Origin: Basidiobolus meristosporus CBS 931.73
Lineage: Eukaryota; Basidiobolomycota; Basidiobolomycetes; Basidiobolales; Basidiobolaceae
Length of the DNA: 29,814 nucleotides
NCBI GenBank assembly: GCA_002104905.1
Contig: MCFE01000863.1
Coordinates: 1 to 29,814 of the forward strand
Direction: 5' to 3'
This document shows positions 19,584 through 29,649 of this stretch, piece after piece. The position numbers and the translations under genes are program-made. Every line of letters starts with the position of its first letter. Positions within the stretch are counted from its first letter, which is position 1. Under the pieces are notes generated by a model that worked only from the letters and a program-made list of their open reading frames with translations, made no database searches and was not told the origin of the DNA.

Positions 19584-19988
19584 ATGGATTGTGAGCCTAT
19601 ATCTGCAACAGTACTCAGGAAGAGCCCACAAAAATCCAAATGTGCAATGAGACTACACTTGTGGAAAAATGCCAAGGATACTTTATGGAGTCAATTAGGA
19701 CCAGTTATCCATCTACTTGTGCACAATGTGCTATTGTGGCTAGAGATGTGGCACACTTCCACTAACATCACTAATAGGTGCTTTGAGGATCTAGTGCCAC
19801 TTCTTGCCAAAGTCATTCCAGGATGCAACTTTGTATGTACTTGGAGCCAATTAAAAGCCAACATGCAGTTGGCAATAGATGACTCAGAGATCATCCTGAT
19901 GCCATCATGTGCTCAAAGCTTCATGGTATTCACATCAGAAAGTGAAACCATTGCAAGGTGGCCAACCTGTAAGGAAAACAAACTATAG
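19584..19988 (+). pseudogene. N-terminal part of the Tnp2-type transposase, copy 4
   Basis: A 134-codon open frame is the longest intact part of this relic. It contains WHTSTNITNRCFEDLVPLL, TWSQLKANMQLAIDD and a cysteine-bearing end, MPSCAQSFMVF...WPTCKEN. Tnp2-type transposases have the same arrangement: an F..L...L helix, a TW...K block, then 'C.N.C..F......CP.C.E.RY' before the 'Y.P..P.L' block. In this copy the next block (YGYIPAIFSL, 20009-20038) lies one frame away, so a frameshift separates them. The ATG at 19584 is simply the first in the open frame; the true start is not known. Confidence 0.5.
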
Positions 19989-20991
19989 AAGGAAAGGATT
20001 GCCCACACTATGGATATATTCCAGCAATATTCAGTCTATATAAGCACATGCAGTTCAACAAATATTTTAACGCTATTATGTACCACACTCAGTATTGAAC
20101 TAGTGCAAATGTATCCAACATATTAGTTTGAAAGCATTACCAAAAACTAAGAAACAAGGGCAACTATGTAAGCATATATAACTGTAACCTTGCATTGATG
20201 CTTGAAGAATTCTCATTGAACAGGCACTCTGCCAGTAAGTCTTACTGGCCCCTGGTTCTGATCAACTTGAATCAGCTGCCAATCTTATAATATTCCAGCA
20301 GATAATTGATGGTTTTGTCACTGACATCTGGGCCAAGATTACCGTCCAACCTGGATAACTACCTTCATCCATTGCTGGATCCATATGATATGCTATCCAG
20401 CAGGACATTAGTAAGTGACCATTAAGTCAAAGTGTGAACTATCATCTGCATTGGAGATACCTCTGGCATCAGTAAGATGGCAAGCTCTTCTGGGAACAAA
20501 GGATGATATTGCTCTCAAATGTATGGGATCCAAGGGATTTACTCCATAACTGATATGAGTTATTATTATCAAAACACCATCACTAAGAATATCATCTTAC
20601 TACAGTGTGAAAAATCAGAAGTCAGTATGCAATTACCGCAAAGCTGGTAAGCTATTAGCTGATGGCCAAAATATGCAAATAATTGAAAACTAGAGATACT
20701 AAAGGTAGAGGTATTCTGTTGGAGCAAAAGCTCTGCACTTAGAGCAATGCATTTGCTTTTAACACTACTCCTATATTAACAACCAAGCTATAAATGGGCC
20801 ATTTCATTCTAAACAAGCCCATCTAGATCTGGAATAAACTTGAAAGAATGGGCAAGATATTCCAGATATATCTGCTATCTGAAGTATTTCTCATGAACTC
20901 CAATAAATATTTTTATGCATATCCAACAATACAAATGCAAGTACTGGATGAGCTGAGTATGGACTTGTTAAAGTGGTCCTCTGAAGTTATA

Positions 20992-21723
20992 GACTTGTTC
21001 CGTTGGATAGTGCCACATTGAGCCATGAGTGCCAAATGATGCCATAGTGTGCCAGAGAGGTCAAGTAAGCCGATACTTGGCCACAGAGTGTGAAACATAG
21101 CTCCGCATCTTCATGCAAAGCAGCCCCTGTGTTTCACCCATTGCGTAGAAGAAAATCCATTTTTTGACCTGTTTTTGTGGATCAATGTAGCTCAGGATGT
21201 GTAAGAGCACAGGAGAACTGAAGATATGCATCTGGTACTCAATACTCATGGCACTCTGAATCTAGCTCCTGTAGCTTGTATCATGTCACAAAAATGAATG
21301 GCACTATCTTGGTCCACTGGTACTATCTGGCACTATAAGCGCTTTGTATGGATCTTACTTTAGGGCTAATATTTAAATATAGTGCCAGATAGTACCAGTG
21401 GACCAAGATAGTGCCATTCATTTTTGTGACATGATACAAGCTACAGGAGCTAGATTCAGAGTGCCATGGGTATTGAGTACCCAATGCATATCTTCAATAT
21501 GCTTGTGCTCTAACGCATCCTGCACAACATTGATCCAAAAAAAAAGGTCAAAAAATGGATTTTCTCCAACACAATGGGTGAAACACAGGGGCTGCTTTGC
21601 ATGAAGATGCGGAGCTATGTTTCACACTCTGTGGCCAGGTAGAGGCTCACTTGACCTCTCTGGCACACTATGGCATCATTTGGCACTCATGGCTCAATGT
21701 GGCACTATCCAACAGAACAAGTC
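20992..21723. mobile_element. Fold-back MITE (732 bp, 346-bp arms)
   Basis: The left arm (20992-21337) and right arm (21378-21723) are each 346 bp and near-perfect inverted copies around a 40-bp loop. The ends are GACTTGTTCCGTTGGATAGT and its complement, flanked by TA on both sides (20990-20991, 21724-21725). The first 20 or so bases equal the right end of the Harbinger-like element, including AGTGCCA motifs, so this is its probable non-autonomous derivative. It sits inside the Tnp2-type relic, whose sequence continues on both sides. The arms would form a long double-stranded RNA if transcribed. Confidence 0.9.
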
Positions 21724-22490
21724 TAATATCTATCTGCAGTACATGGAAGCATAGGAACTCATATGTTGACAATGTAGGAATATTTATCCAAAGGCATATC
21801 ACAAATGCCAACTTGACACATCTACAGCTTTTTTGCAAGGAGTTAGTGTTGAGATTTGGACAGCTATACTGCAAGTATAAGTTGATTGCATAGATCTCTG
21901 CTGCTACAGCGTCTGTTCTCCACTTCATTTTGCTGGTGTGAGGAGAATATTTGACCTTACTTCATCTTTTGGGAGTTTTCTATAGAGTAGATGTGTGGGG
22001 AAATGGGAAATCAAGCCAAGCTTTTGGTACTACCATATGCCAATCCATTATTAGTAAAACCTTCAAGTTCTTTGTAGATGTGATGAGGTGGCAGATGGAC
22101 AACAACCAGGAAGAGTTAGGTAATGCCAAGGATAGATGTGCACATGGTGACACCTATTTCTTTGGTGTTAAGAAGATATGCAGCCCCAATGCATGGGTAA
22201 TCATCTAAGATATGCATAGTTGGGTTGGATGCAACAAGCAACTAGTTCTTATTAGGACAGCTTTACCTGAGTATGCCAGGTTTCTGCGTGATTCAAGCCA
22301 ATCTCACACTGTGCAATACAGAACTCATGTAAATAAGAACCAGAGCATACCTATAATGGAGACTAGAGTCCAGTAAGGAAAAGTAATATACTGGCCCGGT
22401 AACAACCAGTATTTTACAGATATTCAAGAAGTATTGATAGTAAGATGTATATATTACCAGCAGTACAAGATATAGGTAACTTTGCAAGTT

Positions 22491-22700
22491 TTGAACTAAA
22501 AAGCTGTAAAATTGAGGTGATAGAGGTATGTAAATTGCAGCAGGTGGGCATGTATGCAGAGGGTAGCAAGCAGGAGGCTGCAGTTTCATTTGATTTGATA
22601 TATATGTAAAGTGTCCTTAGTAGTAATGGATAGGCAAATATACTGGGATGACTTTGCATTAAAATATATGATTGGCCCAAGGGGAGGTATCAAAAGGACT
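22491..22700. other. Unassigned stretch
   Basis: No gene or repeat is recognised. An open frame on the - strand over 22293-22589 is the antisense of the Tnp2-type relic and its flank. Confidence 0.3.
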
Positions 22701-23082
22701 AAAAGTGGCTTGTATGGGTTTTACCTTGGGGCCAATACTCTAGTGTAGTGCCATATATTTATAGTGAGCCAAGATAGTGCTATGCATTTTTGCAATATAT
22801 GACAAACCTTTGCTGCAGTATTCAGAGTGTTACAGGTATTGAGTGCAATATGCATGACTTAAGTCCATTTGTGCTTTTAGACATGGTTGTCACATTAATC
22901 CAAACAAGAACACAATAAGAAATTTCTTAAGTACAACAGGTGGAAAATGGGCTACTTTGCATGTAAATGCAGAATTCAGCTTCACATAGAGTGGCAAAGT
23001 GTAGGCATTCTGCACTTCTCTGTCAGACTATGGCACTATTTGGTACCCACTGCATAATATAGCACTATTGGGCAAAACAAGT
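22701..23082 (+). repeat. Fold-back MITE copy lacking the left arm
   Basis: It begins in the loop (TGTATGGGTTTTACCTTGGG, compare 21344 onward) and continues through a diverged right arm to ...TAGCACTATTGGGCAAAACAAGT at 23082. Many substitutions place it among the older copies. Confidence 0.65.
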
Positions 23083-23097
23083 ATATATAATACATCA

Positions 23098-23161
23098 CTG
23101 TTGGAGAACCCCGGAGTCCACTTGTCCTCCCATCACCTCCAATATCTGATAAGCACTTACA
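23098..23161. repeat. LTR tail scrap related to the insert at 24082-24423
   Basis: ACTTGTCCTCCCATCACC...AATATCTGATAAGCACTTACA resembles the last ~55 bp of the insert at 24082-24423 (ACTTGTCCTCCCAAATCACT ... GTTACA). Only this short match is visible. Confidence 0.4.
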
Positions 23162-23803
23162 ATAGGCTATGAGCCCCAAGCTGCCTCTCTATGTGGTATC
23201 TAGTACTACCAGCACTAGAATGTTTTCCTCTGTTGAGCCCCTATGAATAATAACTTGGTACAGTAGCAATATGCAATCCAAATCAGCTGTCAAGATCTCA
23301 CCATAAGGCTAACATTATGCCAGCTGCTTATAATTGTTGAGCATCTTTACAATCTTGTGATGGGATTGTTGCAGAGTTTTTCTGATTCTGCTGCTATAAA
23401 GATACAAGAAAACAAGCACATAAAGTATACTAACAAAGATCCCAACAACATGTGTTCAAAAAATGGGGGTGGTTGAGTAATTTGATAAATCTCATGTTCT
23501 GGGTATTCAATACTTTGCTCCTAACAATCTAAGTCCCAACAAGAAGATTGGTCAGGATTCTTTAAGATTTGCATATAATATTCAGCAAATTGTGATTACC
23601 TGCATCACTATAGATGTTTTGCCTAGGTCCATATATATCTTAGTTGATGGGAAATAACTTTTGCAGTTTCAGTTAACCCAGACCTGTTAAGTAAATATTG
23701 GACTTAGCTTCCATATATGTTATCTTTGTAGTGCTCCCAACTGGCGGGGGGACTAATATCACTCTAAAATTAGCTGATTGCTGGCATCATAGCTGAAACA
23801 ATG
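23162..23803. other. Unassigned stretch
   Basis: No gene, tRNA, rRNA or known repeat is recognised in these 640 bp. All frames are heavily stopped. Confidence 0.3.
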
Positions 23804-24631
23804 GACTTGTTCTGTTGAATAGTGCAACATTAAGCTAATATTGCCAAATAATGCTATAGTGTGCCAGAGAGGCCAAGTAGACCTGGGACTATATTTAAGT
23901 ATTAGCCCTACCGTAAAACCTTTACAAGGCACTTACAGTACCAAAGAGTACCAGTGGATCAGGAGTTTGCCATGCATCTTTGTGACAAGTTACAAATATC
24001 TGGAGCCAGATTGAGACTACCATGGGTATTGAGTGTCAAATATATCCCCTCAGTCCTTATGTGATTGTACACATGATGCGTTGTAAAAGTTTGTAATTCC
24101 AACTAAATATTCACCTAACTTAGTCACTAATGTCATTAACTTCAAATCTCAGTGAATAATGACCAAAATCCTTGCTAGGATATACTTAGAATACTTTGAT
24201 TAAAATATCACATGTCTAGAACATGAAAATTCTAAAGCTGTTGAAACAGCCCCAAACTTTGTGCACATGTTTTTGGAACCTTCCTAGGCCTATTTATATG
24301 TTTGCTATACTAAGACTATGCAAAAGTATAAATTCTACTTTTACATACAATAAATCATTAAGTAAAGGCCTCATAACCTACTTGTCCTCCCAAATCACTT
24401 CTAATATCTCCATGACTGTTACAACCTAATGCACAGCATTGATCCGCAAAAAAAGGTTAAAAATTCAACTTTCTCCAGCACAGTTGGTGACACAACAGGA
24501 CTGCTTTGCATGAAGATGTAGAAACATATTTCAGATGCTGTGGCTAAGTATAGGCTTACTTAACCTCTTTGGTGCACTATAGCACTATTTGGAACTAATG
24601 GCCCATGTGGCACTATCCTATGGAACAAGTC
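23804..24631. mobile_element. Fold-back MITE, copy with short left arm, flipped loop and an insert
   Basis: The left end is GACTTGTTCTGTTGAATAGT at 23804. The right end is ...GGCACTATCCTATGGAACAAGTC at 24631, followed by TA; the left flank is TG. After about 78 bp of left arm it jumps into the loop, which is in the opposite orientation to that of the 20992 copy (ATATTTAAGTATTAGCCCTA near 23892). It then runs through the arm to the right end. A 342-bp insert lies at 24082-24423. It is diverged from the 20992 copy. Confidence 0.75.
24082..24423. repeat. Putative solo LTR inserted in a MITE
   Basis: This 342-bp segment is absent from the other MITE copies. It starts TGTAAAAGTTTG and ends ACTGTTACA (TG...CA, with TGTAA/TTACA ends), as LTRs do. 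The borders are uncertain by a few bases and no exact target duplication is seen. The tail matches a scrap at 23098-23161. It is a different family from the gypsy LTRs. Confidence 0.45.
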
Positions 24632-25187
24632 TAAGCACCATAGATTTGTCTTATTTACTTATGACAAAGCAATGAAGTTTTTTCACCAAAGTAACTAATA
24701 TTAGCATCCATATATGATGAATATATGTGACCTTTGTTGGCTCTGGTATCCCATACCTAGGACAGGATGGGTACAGTTCTGCTTAGTGGTACTACATCCA
24801 TTATTATCAGAACTGAAACATGCTTTTCTGCAGACCTGGCTTACAAATGATAGGTACTTGGTGCTTCCTGATACTTAGAGTACTTCTTTGAAGATAATGT
24901 GTGGTATCCTGCATTACCTCTGAGACCTACTTGGATAGCATTCTATCCAATTCCTTCAAACATCTTGTTGTCTCTAGTGGAAGCCATTATTACTGAAATT
25001 TCTGATTATTCAACAGACAGTTCTTTTGATGGGTAAAGAGTTGCAATGCTCTGGTTTTATTAATAACATCCAAAAATCCATGCATGTTCTCAATTAGTGT
25101 GCACATATGACTAGTCTATCTTCAGTGTTTGCAGCTTCCACATACTAATGTTTTTCAGCTAATTTACTATCTACTCAAAGGACAGGT
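24632..25187. other. Unassigned stretch
   Basis: No gene or repeat is recognised. All frames contain frequent stops. Confidence 0.3.
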
Positions 25188-25640
25188 CTAATCCATGTAT
25201 GTTCCTTTTGCAATAGCTACAAGAAAGATTGCTGTAGTCTTAGATGGGTCTTGAGTAATTAGCGCATCCTCTTCAGTAGTAGGTATGCCTACTAGCCCCA
25301 TTTTATCAAGTAACAAAGCAATTTTTTTAGTTTTATGTTGCATATCTGCTCCTGGGAAAATCTTTATATTATAGAACCATTGCATGAGATACATTTTCTT
25401 GTCAAATAATCATGACTAGAGGTGTTCTTGTATGCCTTCTGAGCATTGCTTGCAGTTCTGTTCTTGAGCATTGAGTTAGCAATTTGACTAGCTCTAGGAT
25501 ATATACAGCTAAAGGTACTTTGGATCTGTGCTGTTACCTTGTAGCTTCTTCTTTGACACCTTTGGGAGGGCATTCCTCTCCCATGACTATATCCCAAAGG
25601 CATCTTTCCTGTAGCAGCATGTTCATCTTCACCCTTCAAA
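25188..25640 (-). pseudogene. Unrecognised decayed coding stretch
   Basis: Two overlapping open frames on the - strand look like one coding region with a frameshift near 25380. The upstream part (25639-25364) includes ASQIANSMLKNRTASNAQKA and HDYLTRKCI. The downstream part (25394-25188) includes FPGADMQHKTKKIALLLDKM and PTTEEDALITQDPSKTTAI. The composition is protein-like, but I know no matching family. It lies just left of the gypsy element and is on the same strand. It could be part of an older element or a host gene fragment. Confidence 0.35.
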
Positions 25641-25855
25641 GTTGGTAGTCATACCCATGCTACTCTTAAGCAAAGGAAAAGATGCTGATCATAACTGCAG
25701 TAAATGTATTGTAGAGAAACAGCTGGGGGCTCATACTCTGCTGTAAAATTCTGGTCAATATTGCAAGCTATTAGCAATATAAGTAACTTATATGTTTATC
25801 ACTTAATGATTTATTATATTAAATAGTTTTGTTTCAACCACTGCATTGTCTTGGT
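25641..25855. other. Unassigned flank of the gypsy element
   Basis: Nothing recognisable. The four bases before the LTR (25852-25855) are TGGT. The matching duplication beyond the right LTR lies outside the window. Confidence 0.3.
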
Positions 25856-26216
25856 TGTTACAAGTCTAGGTATCAGAGTTGTAGAGGAATAGGGAGTTTA
25901 GCTAGTATTGCATTCACTAAAACTTGAACCAATTTTTATTGAGGTTCCAGCAGCTCCTTATATACATTTTGCCAGATCAATTGCTGACTAATTGTATGTC
26001 CTAATGTAGGCTGTAGCTGATGACTCATTTGATTGCATCATCAACACCCAATAAGGACCTACTTAATATAGTTATTTCAGTCTGATAAGGATCTGCTGAC
26101 TCATTTGCTGACTAATGCTACTGATTTGATAGATTATACTGATAAGCTTAACATATAACTAATTGATTTGACTAAAAGCTGATCTAACTTAAACATTCAA
26201 GTGGTAGATCATAACA
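25856..26216 (-). repeat. Gypsy 3' LTR
   Basis: This 361-bp LTR runs, read on the - strand, from TGTTATGATCTACC (26216) to CTTGTAACA (25856). Within it, TATATAAGG at 25956-25964 is TATA-like. AATAAAAA lies about 25 bp downstream (25933-25940) and is poly(A)-signal-like. These are the expected promoter and terminator signals. Confidence 0.9.
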
Positions 26217-26232
26217 TTCTCCCCTACTAAAG
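26217..26232 (-). promoter_or_regulatory. Gypsy polypurine tract
   Basis: On the - strand the bases just before the 3' LTR read TTTAGTAGGGGAGAA. The AGGGGAGAA run is the purine-rich primer for plus-strand synthesis and directly abuts the LTR start. Confidence 0.75.
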
Positions 26233-26710
26233 TTGAGAGGGTTCTCCGGAATCTCTTTTCTTGTGATACCAATACTGTGATGGTTCAGTATTATCAGCAA
26301 GTCTTGCAAGCTTGAGTCTGTCCCTATGCACTAAGTCTTCCCAGATATTGCCTTGTTTGTCCACAAGTTGGTAAGTTGTAAATGGACATTCTCTGATGAT
26401 CTTGAATGTGGCTGAAACTTCTTCCAAGTGTTGTTTCATAGCAATACAAAGTTCCCAACTGTCAGTGCTTCTGGTGCTATAGTGTTATCAAATCTCTGCT
26501 TCATCTTTTCTGCACTTTGAGATACTTTGGTCTGTGCCTCTTGACATCTTTGTTCCAGCTGCTGGTGTCTACTTGGGCAATAGGCAATAGGGCTTCCATC
26601 AACAATTTGGTAGAGTTTTCATCCTGTACTACAAATTTGCTGGCTGCATCCCGGATTATCTTCTTGATATCTTCATCCACCTCATTAGGAATGGCTTGGT
26701 CCTCCAAGTA
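26227..26710 (-). pseudogene. Gypsy integrase remnant (core deleted)
   Basis: Read on the - strand, after the RNase H end there is IPNEVDEDIKKIIRDAASKF and VVQDENS, where the integrase N-terminal zinc domain should begin. The sequence then runs straight to LLPIAQVDTSSWNKDVKRH and, one frame over, SAEKMKQRFDN and LTVGNFVLL, which belong after the catalytic core. It ends with TTYQLVDKQGN and EDLVHRDRLKLARL, the family's C-terminal DNA-binding tail. The HHCC zinc finger and the D,D-35-E core are absent. Only about 160 codons lie between ADALSRL and VHRDRLK where several hundred are usual. A frameshift near 26445 is a second lesion. Confidence 0.8.
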
Positions 26711-28434
26711 CTATGGTAATAGGCTAGGCCAATCTGGTTCATGCACCAAGTTAAGTTGTGCAACTTGTTCTAATCTTGATAAGGCATCAGCAACTGTGTT
26801 ACTTTTCCCAGGGCAGCAGACAATCTCCAAATTAAATTGCTGAATGTATTCACTCATCTTGTCATTCTTCTAGCAAGTACCTTCTCAGTAAATATATACT
26901 TGAGGGAGGCATGATCAGTCTTTGCAGTGCATTTCACTCCTTCAGTATAGCATCTCCATGTCTTCAAGCAGTATATTATAGCAAGCATCTTCTTCTCTTG
27001 CACTGGATAGTTTTGTTCTGCTGAGCTCAGCTTCTTGAATTCAAAGGCAACTGGGCAGTCCTCTCCTTTGTGTTCTTAGCTCAACACTCCACCAATTGCA
27101 TAATCTGAAGCATCTGTGCACATAGTAAACTCTTTCTGAAGATAGGTATTCTTGAGCTTGGCAGCTTAGCAAGTTCATTCTTGAGCATCTGGAAGGCAGT
27201 CTCACAAGCCATGTCCCACTTGTAGGAATTGTCTTTCTTGAGGATGTTAGCTAAATGGGCTGCAATACTTGCAAAGGACTTGATAAATCTCTAATAATTG
27301 GAAACAATTCCAAGGAATGATTTGAGCTCTGATATGCTACAGGGTTACTTCAGATTCTTAATGAGCTTAACCTTCTTAGGGTCTAAAGTCACACATGTGC
27401 TAGTCACTATGTGTCCCAGATATTCAACATGTACCTTGGAGAACTCACATTTGGGTAGCTTGCAATAAAGCTTGTTCCCTCTTAGCTTCTTCAAGACCTT
27501 TTCAATGCATACTATGTGATCCTCTTCTGTCTTGCTGTATATCAATATATCATCTAGGTAGACTATCACAAACTTTTCTAAGTACTCCTGGAAGACAGTC
27601 TGCATCAGGGTCATGAATGTTGCAGGGGTATTAGTGAGGCCAAAACTCATGACTAAGTACTTGTAATGTCCAAATCTGGCCTGAATGCTGTCTTAGGGAT
27701 GTCTTCTGGCTTCACCCTAATCTGATTGTATCCTGACATGAGGTCAATCTTGCTGAATATAGAGGTGCCATTGAGTTGGTCCAAAAGCTTCTCAATCCAA
27801 GGTATGGGGTACTTATTCTTCATGGTAACTGAGTTGAGGGCTCTGTAGTCAGTACACATCCTAAGTGTTCCATCCTTCTACTTTGCAAAAAGTACTGGTG
27901 CTCCCCAAGGTGACTTGCTGGGTCTGATATATCCTTGTTCCAGTAGCTGATCAATTTGTTGCTTCATCTCTCCCATCTTCAATGGACTTATTCTGTAAGG
28001 TGTCTTGCTCATTGGGGGCTATCTCATGTTTCAATGGCATGATCCATGTCTCTGACTGGTAGGATTACAAGCTCATCTGGAAATATGTCTGAATATTCCT
28101 TCAAAGAAGTCTGAACCTTGTGGGGTACTGGATTAGAGGAATCCTCCTGTAATACTGCCATGAGGAACATCTGGGTGCCTTTTCTTAGTGCTCTACAGAG
28201 CTGTGTCTTGCTAAGTTCACTTGCTTCACACATATTGGAATTGTCCAAGTTAAAATCCAGTCTGGCAGGTAATAGATCATAGGTCTTGTTGTCCTTCTGG
28301 ATTGGAGTAGTATGGGTTCTCCAGTTGATTGATGAATTACAACAAAATAGCCAGGCTTTCCCAAGTACTAGGTTAAATGTGCAGTTCCCAAATATATAGG
28401 CCTGTAGATCTTCTTCAAAGTCATTGATCTTCAT
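26711..28434 (-). pseudogene. Gypsy Pol: protease end, reverse transcriptase and RNase H
   Basis: On the - strand, from 28434: FNLVLGKAWL (protease end, G-hydrophobic-D/K-W-L), then SLKEYSDIFPDEL and RDMDHAIE (the usual linker into RT). RT blocks are [47 protein letters not shown] and the catalytic YLDDILIYS (about 27565-27539), then LYCKLPKCEF and YLGHIV. RNase H follows with TDASDYAIGGVLS (about 27120-27080), EKKMLAIIYCLKTWR, KTDHASLKYIF and ADALSRL (about 26790). RT and RNase H active-site Asp residues are largely kept. Stops near 27348, 27660-27720, 27880, 28020 and 27078 and some frame changes inactivate it. Confidence 0.85.
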
Positions 28435-28460
28435 CCTTACTGGCTGAGTATTACAGTTGA

Positions 28461-28712
28461 TTATGTGAGAGTTCCCATCAGCTGGTGAGACTGAAGTTGA
28501 TTGGTGGGCTTCAAGTTGATTCCAGCTTTCAAAGCAAATTGCTCTGACATGTACGCATGTGATGCTCCTGAGTCAATCATGATCTTGGCAGGTACTCCAT
28601 TGATTACTTCATTCAAGTATAATAGCTTTCCTGAGTTTGAGGTCATCTGGGATTGGTATTCTTCTGTCAAATGGAAGGTGAGTTTCAATTCTTCTTCAAG
28701 CTCATCCTCCAT
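28461..28712 (-). pseudogene. Gypsy aspartic protease
   Basis: An open stretch reads LYLNEVINGVPAKIMIDSGA followed by SHAYMSEQFALKAGI. The DSG(A) active-site triad of retrotransposon aspartic proteases is intact at about 28585-28575. It lies between the gag zinc-knuckle region and the RT linker, as expected. A stop follows shortly downstream (about 28461), where the next frame takes over. Confidence 0.8.
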
Positions 28713-29591
28713 GTTACTATGCTCCAGGACTTCACTATTGTCAAAGGTTCTTGATGGCTGGTGTCCATTTCTTCTCTGAGGGTGGTACTTTGCAAGATGT
28801 CCCTGCTAGTGGCAATTAAAGTAAGGTCCTTTCTTCTTGTATTTCTCTGAGTTAGGATTCTTCTGCATAGCATCTATCTCCATTGGCACTGCTTCTGATT
28901 GTTTTCTTTCATAGTAATTGTAGCCTCTCTGATTAGTCATTGTGGGCTTCCCAACTCCAAACATGGCTGAATCATAGTCAATGGCAATCTTGATGACTTC
29001 TTCAATAGTCTGAGGTCTTCAATAACTCACTTCCTTACAAGTTCTTTCTTTCAACTCATCAATTAAGTATTCAACTTGATCCAGAGGGTCCATTCTTTCA
29101 ATTTGTCCAAGTAGACATCTTTATTCATAAATGTACTCATGAACCTTTCCTTTCTGCCTGAGTGTCTTCAACTTTCTTCTTGGTAGTGTCTGTTGGTGTG
29201 GTGTCTCAAAGACATCATGAATTTCTGACACAAACCTATCCCAGGTAAAGGTTGTAGAGTATCCCGTCATGGTGGCTGACCTGAACTTGTTGTGGTACCA
29301 CTATAAAGCTGCATTTGCCAGGTGAGAGGCTGCATAATATGACTTGCTTTCTGGAGCAATTCCCTTAGCCCTGAAAGCTTGTTCAATCTAGAAGGGCCAG
29401 GTTCCCAGGTTTTCATTGACTCTACCGTGTTACTGGTTGACCTTCACACTAAAGTTGCTCTTGATAGGGTTTTGCTGGCTTTGGGCAATGGTAGTCATTC
29501 CTTGTTGCTGCTGGCTAATGATCTGGAGTACCTGTTGCTGCTGAGTCAGGATTTGCTGAATAGCATTCTGCCATTCTTGATTTTTGGACAT
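28713..29591 (-). pseudogene. Gypsy gag
   Basis: From an ATG at 29591 (-): MSKNQEWQNAIQQILTQQQQ, a Gln-rich helix, then GTWPF-stop-IEQAFRAKGI, SKSYYAASHLANAAL-stop-WYHNKF, FVSEIHDVFETPHQQ and EVIKIAIDYDSAMF. This is the capsid (Retrotrans_gag) layout with a WY..F and W..F pattern. Near 28800 there is a degenerate zinc knuckle (YFNCH-stop-QGHLAKYHPQ). About six in-frame stops interrupt an otherwise continuous frame. The stops are mostly explained by single transitions. Confidence 0.75.
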
Positions 29592-29631
29592 CTTGAGGGA
29601 GGCTTCTTCATTCTTCAGAAAGGAGGCTTCT

Positions 29632-29649
29632 GGTTATTGCTGCTACCAA
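29632..29649 (-). promoter_or_regulatory. Gypsy primer-binding site (initiator-Met tRNA-like)
   Basis: Directly inside the 5' LTR the - strand reads TTGGTAGCAGCAATAACC. TGGTAGCAG is complementary to the 3' end ...CUGCUACCA of eukaryotic initiator-Met tRNAs. The match fades after about 9-10 bases. Confidence 0.6.

Larger units (their letters stand above)
19460..22490 (+). mobile_element. Tnp2-type (CACTA/EnSpm-like) transposon relic, copy 4, best preserved
   Basis: Blocks appear in family order on the + strand. First is an N-terminal open frame (19584-19988). Then come CPHYGYIPAIFSLYKHMQF at 20000-20056, YWPLVLINLNQLP at 20243-20281, PSNLDNYLHPLLDPYDML at 20342-20395, GDTSGISKMASSSGNKG at about 20453-20503, and C..M..IQGIYSITD. 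After an inserted MITE (20992-21723) come LQLFCKELVLRFGQLYCKY at 21822-21878 and FWEFSIE-stop-MCGEMGNQAK near 21967-22020. These match the Tnp2/Transposase_21 plus DUF4218-like layout of CACTA elements. I did not find terminal CACTA repeats. The element is dead, with many stops. Confidence 0.6.

Noticed and set aside
20992-21723. Fold-back structure as an assembly artefact (inverted read joint)
   Set aside because: The arms differ at a number of positions, the ends carry a proper TIR with TA flanks, and related diverged copies occur elsewhere in the window.
22293-22680. Two - strand frames with hydrophobic stretches that look like membrane proteins
   Set aside because: They are antisense to the Tnp2-type relic. 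The sense strand carries the family blocks, and the matching region at 17335-17730 does not keep the - strand frame.
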